A stretch of DNA of 64,000 nt from CAVQXR01 sp046330455 (GTDB lineage: Bacteria > Actinomycetota > Thermoleophilia > Gaiellales > Gaiellaceae), in assembly GCA_046330455.1 (NCBI GenBank), contig JAXLSU010000003.1, forward strand, positions 124,001-188,000. The letters are read 5' to 3'. Numbering within the stretch: position 1 is the stretch's first letter; every line of letters begins with the position of its first letter. Below the pieces are notes generated by a model. It ran no database searches, had not been told where the DNA came from, and worked only from the letters and a program-made list of their open reading frames with translations. The position numbers and the translations under genes are program-made. Positions 39,963 to 47,202 of this stretch are shown one piece after another.

Positions 39963-41330
39963 ATGACCGCCGACCGGCCGCTCCGTGTCGCCGTCGTCGG
40001 CTCCGGCCCCGCGGGCTTCTACGCCGCCGGCCAGATGCTCGCCGCGGATCCGCCGGTCGAGGTCGACCTGATCGAGCGGCTCCCGACTCCGTGGGGGCTC
40101 GTCCGGCTCGGCGTCGCACCGGACCACCCGAACATCAAGACCGTCTCGCGCGTGTTCGAGAAGATCGCCGCGCGGCCGGGGTTCCGGTTCCTCGGCAACG
40201 TCGAGGCCGGCCGGGACCTCCACCACGACGATCTCGTCCGGCTCTACGACGCCGTCGTCTACGCGGTCGGCGCACAGACCGACCGGCGCATGGGAATCCC
40301 GGGCGAGGATCTCCCCGGCTCGTGGCCCGCGACCGCGTTCGTGGCCTGGTACAACGGCCACCCGGACTTCCAGGGCTGTGAGTTCGACCTCTCCTGCCGC
40401 CGGGCGGTCGTGATCGGGAACGGCAACGTTGCGGTCGACGTGGCGAGAATGCTCGCGCTCGCCGACGAGGAGCTGGCCCCCACCGACACGACGGACGCGG
40501 CGATCGCGGCGATCCTCGCGAGCCCGATCGAGGAGATCGTCGTTCTCGGCCGCCGTGGCCCCGCCGAGGCGTCGTTCACGACCCCGGAGCTGCAGGAGCT
40601 CGGGGAGCTCGCCGACACGGACATCGCCGTCGACCCGGCGGAGCTCGAGCTCGAGCCGGCGAGCGACGCCGCGCTCTCCGACACCACGGTCGCCCGGAAC
40701 CTCGAGGTCATGCGCGGGTACGCGGGGCGCGCTCCCGCGGGCAAGCGCCGAACGCTGCGCCTGCGCTTCCGGGTCTCGCCCGTCGCGATCGTCGGCTCCG
40801 ACCGGGTCGAAGGGATCGAGGTGGCCCGTAACACCCTCGTCGCCGACGGCGACGGACGGGTGAGAGCGGTGGCGACGGACGAGCGGGAGGTCATCCCGTG
40901 CGGGATCGTCCTGCGCAGCGTGGGCTACATGGGCGTACCGGTTCCCGGGGTCCCGTTCGACGCCGCTCGTGCGACGCTCGCAAACCGCGGCGGCCGCGTC
41001 GTCGACGATCGGGGGGAGCAGGTCCCGGGGGTCTACTGCGCGGGGTGGATCAAGCGCGGGCCCACCGGGATCATCGGGACGAACAAGAAGGACGCCCACG
41101 AGACGGTCGCGCTCCTGCTCGAGGACGCCCGGTCGGGGGCGCTCCCGCCCCGCGAGGGCGGCGGAGCCGAGGCCGTCGACGCGCTGCTCGCCGAGCGTGG
41201 GGCACAGGTCGTCACGTATGCGGGCTGGGAAGCGATCGACGCCGCCGAGCGCAGCCTCGGCGAGGCCTGCGGTCGACCGAGGGTGAAGCTCGTGAGCTGG
41301 GACGAGCTGCTCGCAGCGGCCGGCGGCTGA
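39963..41330 (+). CDS. fprA: Ferredoxin-NADP+ reductase, adrenodoxin-reductase type (FprA-like)
   Basis: FAD enzyme passing electrons between NADPH and ferredoxin; 455 residues, normal for mycobacterial FprA. FAD site VAVVGSGPAGFYAAGQML at the N-terminus, TPWGLVRLGVAPDHPNIK near residue 45, NADP site VIGNGNVAVDVARMLA near 155, and C-terminal GWIKRGPTGIIGTNKKDAHETV. ATG 39963 is chosen as the FAD motif begins a few residues later; the frame also runs into the erpA 3' end. Nineteen bases after erpA, likely co-transcribed. Confidence 0.95.
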   Translation: MTADRPLRVAVVGSGPAGFYAAGQMLAADPPVEVDLIERLPTPWGLVRLGVAPDHPNIKTVSRVFEKIAARPGFRFLGNVEAGRDLHHDDLVRLYDAVVYAVGAQTDRRMGIPGEDLPGSWPATAFVAWYNGHPDFQGCEFDLSCRRAVVIGNGNVAVDVARMLALADEELAPTDTTDAAIAAILASPIEEIVVLGRRGPAEASFTTPELQELGELADTDIAVDPAELELEPASDAALSDTTVARNLEVMRGYAGRAPAGKRRTLRLRFRVSPVAIVGSDRVEGIEVARNTLVADGDGRVRAVATDEREVIPCGIVLRSVGYMGVPVPGVPFDAARATLANRGGRVVDDRGEQVPGVYCAGWIKRGPTGIIGTNKKDAHETVALLLEDARSGALPPREGGGAEAVDALLAERGAQVVTYAGWEAIDAAERSLGEACGRPRVKLVSWDELLAAAGG

Positions 41331-41594
41331 GGGCTGGCTGCGCGCAACCGGGTGTAGGGAGAATCGGGAGCCTGCCCGCCGGTGGCTTTGCGCTCGCGGG
41401 CAGACCGGGTGTGGGGGCGGAACTGGGAACCGACCCGTCGGTTGTGGCTTCGTGGTCGCGGGCAGACCTGGTGTAGACCCTATGCGGATTGGCCGTTGTC
41501 CGGTCTGGGCCGGACCCTCTGGTGGCAGTTCCGGGGTTGTCTGGCCGGGGACGGGCTCGGCTTCGCCCCGTGCACCGAAAGGAGGGTCAGGGCC
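41331..41594 (+). other. Non-coding, structured leader of the IS110 element (candidate bridge-RNA region)
   Basis: 264 bases without a gene. It holds 2.2 imperfect copies of a unit of about 60 bases starting at 41348, 41405 and 41467 (each begins cc(g/t)ggtgt). Hairpins: CTGCCCGC 41372-41379 with GCGGGCAG 41396-41403, and AACCGAC 41428-41434 with GTCGGTT 41437-41443. It ends in a ribosome binding site (aaaggaggg) for the transposase remnant. IS110-group elements carry a bridge RNA in this position; that this stretch is one is inference. Confidence 0.4.
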
Positions 41595-42805
41595 GTGGTG
41601 GCAACGATGACGTACGTGGGGCTGGATGTCCATGCTCGCTCGACGCATGCGGCAGCGGTCGATGTGGTGAGCGGTGAGTTGCGCCGGGCTCGGTTCGGCG
41701 CTGGCTGTGGAGGTGGTCGGGTGGCTGGGGACGTTGCCTGGGCCGGTGCGGGCTTGTTATGAGGCCGGGCCGACCGGGTTTTCGCTGTTTCGGGCGGCTG
41801 AGGCCGCGGGTGTGCGCGTTGAGGTGGTGGCGCCGTCGAAGACGCCGCGGGCGCCGGGCGGTCGGGTCAAGACCGATCGCAAGGACGCTGAGCTGCTTGC
41901 GCGGCTGCTCTTGGCTGGGCAGCTTGCGTTTGTGGCTGTGCCGAGCGCGAGCTACGAGGCGGCCCGTCATCTCTGCCGGGCCCGGGAGCAAGGTGCGCTT
42001 TGACTGATGCGCTCTCGCCATCGGGTCTCGAAGCTGTTGCTTCTGCACGGGCGGCTCTACCCGCACCCGAACACCTGGACACAGCGCCACCGTGACTGGC
42101 TCAGCCGCCAGCGCTTCGAAGAGCCGGCTGCCGAGCTTGCCTACCTCGACGCGCTCGCTGCCGTTGAGGGGCTGGTGGCGCGCAGGCGGGCGCTCGATGA
42201 GCGTCTCCCGGCTTGCCGTCGAGGGCGAGTGGCGGTCGACGGTGGCGCGGCTGCGCTGCTTTCGCGGCATCGACACGCTGAGCGCCTTCGCGCTCACGCT
42301 CGAGATCGGTGACTGCCGTTTCCGCAGCCCTCGGCTCGCTTCCTGGCTTGGGCTCGGCACGCGCTCGACCAGTCCGGGAGCGCAGAGTCGAGGGAGCGAT
42401 CGCAAGACCGGCTCCGGCTACGCCCGCCGTCTGCTTGTCGAGGCCGCCTGGCACTACCTGCGCCAGCCCGCGGTCAGGGCGGCGCTCGCCGCCCGCCAGC
42501 ACGACCAGCCGGCCCAGGTGCTCCGGATCGCCTGGCGCGCCCAGCACCGCCTCTACCGCCTCCACGCGCGCCTGCGCGCCCGCGGCAAGCCCGCCAACGT
42601 CGCCACCATCGCCGCCGCCCGCGAGGCTCGCCTGCTTCCTCTGGGCCGCCGCCGTGGCCGAATGACCCCGACAACACCGCCGCCTGCTCGGGCGGGCGCA
42701 GGCCAAAGCCGCCAGGCACGCGCGATGCCCCTATGGGCAGCCCCAGCGGCCACGCCCGCTCGTAGACAGCGCACGCCCGGCGACGCAACCAGGGCACTGG
42801 GGTAA
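41595..42805 (+). pseudogene. IS110 family transposase, frameshifted
   Basis: Remnant of an IS110-type DEDD transposase. The N-terminal RuvC-like part starts at GTG 41595 (TYVGLDVHARSTHAAAVDVV), shifts frame near 41695, continues as VGWLGTLPGPVRACYEAGPT and KTDRKDAELLARLLLAGQ, shifts near 41990 (one inserted base, stop at 42001-42003) and back near 42004 (one lost base), then continues MRSRHRVSKLLLLHGRLY and shifts again near 42200. The C-terminal Transposase_20 part (FRGIDTLSAFALTLEIGD, SGYARRLLVEAAWHY) is readable to 42805. At least four indels, so inactive. Codons after about 42650 no longer look like the family. Confidence 0.88.
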
Positions 42806-42934
42806 CCAACCCCCGCATCGTGAGACTGACCGCAAGCCACCGTCGCCGCCGCGCCCGACGCCCACCCGAGCAGCCACTCACCCCCACCCCGGGGGTGACG
42901 CGGCCTGGACCGTTGACAAAACCACTCCCATATG

Positions 42935-42958
42935 AGGGGCGGGATCTCATCCCGCCCG
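42935..42958 (-). repeat. REP-like hairpin element
   Basis: Arms GGGCGGGAT / ATCCCGCCC with loop CTC, preceded by tatga. Same family, reverse orientation, as those at 45803 and 46105. Confidence 0.75.
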
Positions 42959-43032
42959 GCTCTTGCGCCCGTCCGGCTTCCGCGATCTGCGCTGGGGCGC
43001 GGAGGGATACGCAGCGGCTTGGCCGCCTGCGC

Positions 43033-43047
43033 GGGGCCTTCGGCCCC
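43033..43047 (-). terminator. Hairpin after the composite regulator gene
   Basis: GGGGCC-TTC-GGCCCC, three bases beyond the stop of the regulator on the minus strand. Short but perfect, no U-run. Confidence 0.45.
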
Positions 43048-43050
43048 TTG

Positions 43051-44220
43051 CTAGACCGGGCGGGCGGTCTGGCGCTCGCCGGTCTCGTCGCGGAGGATCC
43101 AGAACAGCGTCGCTTCCTCGTCGGTCAGGTTGCGACAGGCGGTGATCTCGCTGCGCTCCGCGAGCAGCGCCTCGCCACGCCGGAGCACCGGGCGCCCCGT
43201 CGGGAGGATGACCTGGACGAGCCCGTTCGACACGGCGACGACCTCGACGCCCTTGTGGGCGAAGCCGAGCTCGCCCGAGCCGTTCGGTGGAAGGGTCATG
43301 AGGTAGGCGCGAACGCCGGTGTGCGGGTCGTCCAGGAGGGGGAGCGGCTTTCCGTCCGCACGCCGGCTGGGCTCGTTCCTTCGGGCGAGCCGGTAGCCCG
43401 GCGCCACCTCGCCCCGGAGCAGCTCGTCGAGTGTGAGGTTGAGCCGCGAGGTCAAGTCGAGAAGGGTTTCGAGCGAGAGCCCGCGCTGCCCACGCTCGGC
43501 CTGCGACACGGCGCTCGGCGAGACCCCGGCGAGCCGCGCGAGCTCACTCTGGGAGAGGTGCCGCTGGAGCCTGACAGCGCGGAGCGCCGCGCCGAGGCGC
43601 GCGGCGACGGGGGCAGGCTCCATCACGACCTCGTCGACCTCGATCCGGTACCTGAACACCGAGCCCTGCACACCGAACGCGCGCCCCTCGGCCTTCGCGA
43701 TCCGCAGGCGCCCGTCACCCGCGGCGAGCACGCACTGGGTGATCTCCTCGACCTCCCGCCGCAGCGACGTCGGCTGGTCGGCAGGCACGAACGACCAGTA
43801 CGCGATCGCCCCGAGCTCGAGCAGCATCGGGCACGTCCGCGTGAAGAACTGCGTCGCGGTCTCAGGGCCCCAGCGTTCGGCCATCGCATCGAGCGGGTCG
43901 AAGAGCAGGAGGTCGCGCTCACTCGCGCTGCAGCGGCTCCGGATCCTGCTGACGAGCGGAGCGGGCTGGGCGAGGGCGGTGCCGGGCCGGGCGTCGATGA
44001 TCTCGAACCCGGGATACCTCTCGGCGAGCTCGTCCGGGTCGGAAGCGAGGCAGACGTACCCTGCGTTGTGATACGTGGCGTGGAAGCGGCCGACAGACTC
44101 GAAGAAGGGGTCGACCGGGCAGCCTTCCTCGAGCTCCCAGACGACGTTGTCGCCCCAGTAGAGCCCTCCGAGCGCGAGATCGAGCTCGCTGATTCCGGTG
44201 GATGCAGTCTCTCCGAGCAT
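43051..44220 (-). CDS. Composite regulator: degenerate RecA/KaiC-like domain, XRE helix-turn-helix, cupin
   Basis: A 389-residue protein with three parts. Residues 1 to about 195 resemble a RecA/KaiC ATPase fold (STGISELDLALGGLYWGDNVVW, ERDLLLFDPLDAMAERWG, and ITQCVLAAGDGRLRIAKAEGR), but where a Walker A (GxxxxGKT) is expected there is GDNVVWELEEG, so ATP binding is doubtful. About 205-265 is an XRE-type HTH (LSQSELARLAGVSPSAVSQAERG). About 285-385 is a cupin-like sensor (GVRAYLMTLPPNGSGELGFAHKGVEVVAVSNGLVQVILP). ATG 44220 is the first start before the conserved block. Minus-strand TAGAGT at 44244-44249 may be its -10. Divergent from fumC by 62 bases. Ligand and targets unknown. Confidence 0.75.
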   Translation of the reverse strand: MLGETASTGISELDLALGGLYWGDNVVWELEEGCPVDPFFESVGRFHATYHNAGYVCLASDPDELAERYPGFEIIDARPGTALAQPAPLVSRIRSRCSASERDLLLFDPLDAMAERWGPETATQFFTRTCPMLLELGAIAYWSFVPADQPTSLRREVEEITQCVLAAGDGRLRIAKAEGRAFGVQGSVFRYRIEVDEVVMEPAPVAARLGAALRAVRLQRHLSQSELARLAGVSPSAVSQAERGQRGLSLETLLDLTSRLNLTLDELLRGEVAPGYRLARRNEPSRRADGKPLPLLDDPHTGVRAYLMTLPPNGSGELGFAHKGVEVVAVSNGLVQVILPTGRPVLRRGEALLAERSEITACRNLTDEEATLFWILRDETGERQTARPV

Positions 44221-44270
44221 GAAGCACCGCTTCTGAGCGCTTGACTCTACCTCGACTGCGAGCGCGCGGA

Positions 44271-44276
44271 TAGACT
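44271..44276 (+). promoter_or_regulatory. -10 element for leaderless fumC transcript
   Basis: TAGACT, six bases, GTG 44283. It lies within 62 bases that also carry the regulator's own promoter. Confidence 0.55.
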
Positions 44277-44282
44277 CGACCC

Positions 44283-45614
44283 GTGGGCGAGGCGACGACA
44301 CCGCAGGAGCTCTGGGGCGGGGAGACTCGCAAGGCGATCGACAACTTCCCGGTCTCCGGAGAGCCGATCCCGGTGCCCGTCGCACGCTGGCTGGCGAGGA
44401 TCAAGGCCGAGGCCGCGCGCGTGAACGCCGAGCTCGGCCTGCTCGAGGGTGAGAAGGCCGAGCGGATCGCCGCCGCGGCCGACCGGATCGCGGCCGGCGG
44501 GTTCGACGATCAGTTCCCGATCGACGTGTTCCAGACCGGCTCGGGAACGTCATCGAACATGAACGCGAACGAGGTGATCGCGGCGCTCGCCGGCGACGGC
44601 ATCCACCCGAACGACCACGTGAACATGGGGCAGTCCTCGAACGACGTGTTCCCGTCCGCCGTGCATCTCGCGGCGCTCGACGAGACCGTCCACGACCTCC
44701 TGCCGGCGCTCCGCGGGCTCGCCGAGTCCCTCGCGACGAAGGCCCGCGAGTTCGACGGGATCGTGAAGTCGGGCCGGACGCACCTGATGGACGCCGTTCC
44801 CGTCACGCTCGGCCAGGAGTTCTCGGGGTATGCGGCACAGGTCGGCCAGGGGGTCGAGCGGGTCGAATCGACGCTCGAGCGCCTCGGCCGGATCCCGCTC
44901 GGCGGCACGGCCACCGGAACGGGCCTCAACACCCACCCGGAGTTCGCGGCGAAGGTGCGGTCGGGGCTGGCAGCCGCCTCGGGGCTCGGCATCAATCCGC
45001 CCGCCGACCCGTTCGAGGCCCAGGCTGCACGCGACGGGCTCGTCGAGGCGTCCGGAGCGCTGAAGACCGTCGCCGTGTCGCTCACGAAGATCGCGAACGA
45101 CCTCCGGCTCATGGGCTCCGGGCCGCGCGCCGGCCTCGGCGAGCTGTTCCTGCCGGAGCTCCAAAAGGGCAGCTCGATCATGCCGGGGAAGGTGAACCCG
45201 GTGATCCCGGAGGTCGTGACCCAGGTCGCGGCGCAGGTGATCGGCAACGATCAGGCGATCGCGGTCGGCGCCATGCAGGGCCACTTCGAGCTGAACGTGT
45301 TCGTGCCGCTCATGGCGCGGAACCTGTTGCAGTCGATCAAGCTGCTCGCGAGCGCCTCACGGCTGCTCGCCACGAAGTGTGTCGACGGCATCGCGGCGAA
45401 CCGCGAGCAGTGCGAGCGCTACGCCGAGCTCACGCTGTCGGCCGCGACGGCGCTGAACCCCTACATCGGCTACGACGCCGCGTCGGAGATCGTCAAGGAG
45501 GCGTCCGCCTCCGGGCGTTCGCTGCGCGAGGTCGCGCGCGAGCAGGGCGTCTCCGACGAGGTGCTCGACAAGGCGCTCGACTACCACGCGATGGCGCGTG
45601 GTGGGATCGTCTAG
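44283..45614 (+). CDS. fumC: Fumarate hydratase class II
   Basis: Oxygen-stable homotetrameric fumarase of the TCA cycle, 443 residues. Signature GSSIMPGKVNPVIPE near residue 300; other active-site parts are FQTGSGTSSNMNANEV near 85, NMGQSSNDVFPSA near 115 and GRTHLMDAVPVTLGQEF near 160. The C-terminus is about 15-20 residues shorter than in E. coli FumC and ends in DYHAMARGGIV. The final 36 bases are partly duplicated downstream at 45868-45902. GTG 44283 from the leaderless -10. Confidence 0.96.
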   Translation: MGEATTPQELWGGETRKAIDNFPVSGEPIPVPVARWLARIKAEAARVNAELGLLEGEKAERIAAAADRIAAGGFDDQFPIDVFQTGSGTSSNMNANEVIAALAGDGIHPNDHVNMGQSSNDVFPSAVHLAALDETVHDLLPALRGLAESLATKAREFDGIVKSGRTHLMDAVPVTLGQEFSGYAAQVGQGVERVESTLERLGRIPLGGTATGTGLNTHPEFAAKVRSGLAAASGLGINPPADPFEAQAARDGLVEASGALKTVAVSLTKIANDLRLMGSGPRAGLGELFLPELQKGSSIMPGKVNPVIPEVVTQVAAQVIGNDQAIAVGAMQGHFELNVFVPLMARNLLQSIKLLASASRLLATKCVDGIAANREQCERYAELTLSAATALNPYIGYDAASEIVKEASASGRSLREVAREQGVSDEVLDKALDYHAMARGGIV

Positions 45615-46254
45615 CCTCCGCGGCTGACGGCCCGGCTCGGCCGGGCCGGACCCGCGCACGAGCGGCCGAAGGCCGCGGTCACCTGGCGACCCCGGCCAGG
45701 GGCCGTCAGCCGGGCGTGGTGACCGGCGGGCTTCCCCCGGCCGGGTCGGATGAGATCCGACCCCTACGGGGGTTGGTTGGAGAGGCGGGGAAAGGGGTTG
45801 GCTGTAGGGGCGGGATCTCATCCCGCCCGCGAGCGGCCGTAGGCCGCTCGACGGCGAGATCCCAGGTGCTCGTCTACCACGCGATGGCGTGGTGGGATCG
45901 TCCGGGGCCGGCGCCGTTCGATCCCGGCGGGTGGTCGTCTGGCCGGCGCGGTGGGAGCCGGGCTTCGCCCGGCCGGGTCGGATGAGATCCGACCCCTACG
46001 GGGGTTGGCGGAGTCGCGTGGTTGGCGGGTCGGCGTGGTCGCGCGCGCGGGAAGGGCGGGGTCGCGGGGTTGGCGGGGTCGTGCGCGGGAGGGGCGGGGT
46101 CGGTTGTAGGGGCGGGATCTCATCCCGCCCTGATCCGGGTCCACCGCATGACCGCGGGTAGACCGTAACCGCCGGGCTTCGCCCGGCTCCTACGCGGGTC
46201 CGGCCCGGCCGAGCCGGGCCGTCAGCCGCGGGGGCCGTCAGCCGCGGGGGCCGC
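45615..46254. repeat. REP-like repeat array between fumC and lipA
   Basis: 640 bases with no gene. In order: inverted delta unit (45618-45657, around tgacggcccggctcggccgg), alpha unit (about 45727-45770: GGTCGGAT-GAG-ATCCGACC then ccctac), beta hairpin (45803-45829), partial copy of the fumC 3' end (45868-45902), gamma plus alpha unit (about 45957-46004), beta hairpin (46105-46130), gamma plus delta unit (about 46168-46220), then 16-bp tandem repeats (46221-46252) running into the lipA stop. Confidence 0.8.
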
Positions 46255-47163
46255 TCAGCCGCCGGCCGCGTGGCGCTGCTCTTCGGCGCGGTAGGACGAG
46301 CGGACGAGCGGGCCCGAGAACACCGACCCGAAGCCCATGCGCTCGCCCTCCTCACGAAACGTGCGGAACTCGTCCGGATGTACCCAGCGGTCGATCGGCG
46401 CGTGCTTCGGGGACGGTTGCAGGTACTGGCCGATCGTGACCACGTCCACGCCGTGGGCGCGCAGGTCTCGCAGCGTCTCGAGCACCTCGTCGTTGCGCTC
46501 CCCGAGCCCGACGATGATCCCCGACTTCGTCAGCACCGGGTAGCCGGCGACGTCCTTCGCGCGGCGGAGCAGCCACAGCGCCCGGTCGTACGATGCCTTC
46601 GAGCCTCGCATCCGCGGGTGGAGGCGCCGGACCGTCTCGATGTTGTGGTTGAAGACGTCCGGGCGCTCCGCGAGCACCGTCTCGAGGGCCGCCTCCTCGA
46701 CGTCGAGGAAGTCCGGTGTCAGCACCTCGACGGACGCATCGGGCAGCTTCGCCTTCAGCGCGCGGATGGTGGCCGCGAAGTGGCCGGCACCGCGATCCGG
46801 GAGATCATCGCGGTCGACCGAGGTGACGACGACGTGTGAGAGGGCCATCTGCCTCGCGCTCTGGGCCACCCGCAGCGGCTCGAGCGGGTCGGGAGGGCCG
46901 TCCGGCTTGCCCGAGTGCACGTAGCAGTACCGGCACGCCCGCGTGCACGTGTCTCCGAGGATCTGGTAGGTGGCGGTACCGCGCCCCCAGCACTCCGAGA
47001 TGTTGGGGCAGCGGGCTTCCTCACAGATCGTGTGCAGCCCGTGGCTGCGAATCAGGCCCTTCACCTCGGCGAAGCGCGAATCGGCCGCCGGAGCACGGAC
47101 CTTCATCCATTCCGGCCGCCGCGGCCGCTCCCCGACCGGTACGGAAGGTGCCTCGGGTGCCAC
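46255..47163 (-). CDS. lipA: Lipoyl synthase
   Basis: Radical SAM enzyme that inserts two sulfurs into octanoyl groups on lipoyl domains; its substrate here would include the E2 protein at 53-54 kb. 302 residues. Auxiliary cluster cysteines in CEEARCPNISEC near residue 47, radical SAM CTRACRYCYV near 74, and the family-specific C-terminal RSSYRAEEQ serine. GTG 47163 is preceded by TAAGAT with a six-base gap, so leaderless; divergent from hyuB with only 39 bases between starts. Octanoyltransferase (lipB) is 6 kb away. Confidence 0.96.
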   Translation of the reverse strand: MAPEAPSVPVGERPRRPEWMKVRAPAADSRFAEVKGLIRSHGLHTICEEARCPNISECWGRGTATYQILGDTCTRACRYCYVHSGKPDGPPDPLEPLRVAQSARQMALSHVVVTSVDRDDLPDRGAGHFAATIRALKAKLPDASVEVLTPDFLDVEEAALETVLAERPDVFNHNIETVRRLHPRMRGSKASYDRALWLLRRAKDVAGYPVLTKSGIIVGLGERNDEVLETLRDLRAHGVDVVTIGQYLQPSPKHAPIDRWVHPDEFRTFREEGERMGFGSVFSGPLVRSSYRAEEQRHAAGG

Positions 47164-47169
47164 CGGGTC

Positions 47170-47195
47170 ATCTTACGAGGGCGAGGCTCTAGACT
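47170..47195. promoter_or_regulatory. Divergent leaderless promoters of lipA and hyuB
   Basis: Minus-strand TAAGAT at 47170-47175 (six bases from GTG 47163) and plus-strand TAGACT at 47190-47195 (seven bases from TTG 47203). Each fits the spacing of a leaderless start. Confidence 0.5.
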
Positions 47196-47202
47196 GCGCC
47201 AC

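Larger units (their letters stand above)
41595..42960 (+). mobile_element. Decayed IS110-type insertion sequence
   Basis: The transposase remnant with its 5' leader and about 150 bases of 3' sequence. Exact ends are not determinable because IS110 elements lack terminal inverted repeats. A REP-like hairpin at 42931-42960 lies just downstream; such palindromes are common targets of this IS group. Confidence 0.6.
42806..43050. other. Gene-free stretch between IS110 remnant and the regulator
   Basis: 245 bases. It contains the REP-like hairpin at about 42935-42958 (arms GGGCGGGAT and ATCCCGCCC around CTC) and a terminator-like hairpin at 43033-43047. No coding signal seen. Confidence 0.5.

Noticed and set aside
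45615..46254. CRISPR array or small genes in the fumC-lipA gap
   Set aside because: Repeats are irregular in spacing, inverted as well as direct, and palindromic; there are no unique spacers of constant length and no cas genes.
46915..47202. Upstream extension of hyuB
   Set aside because: It would overlap the lipA gene antisense and lies before the promoter; TTG 47203 fits both promoter and family N-terminus.
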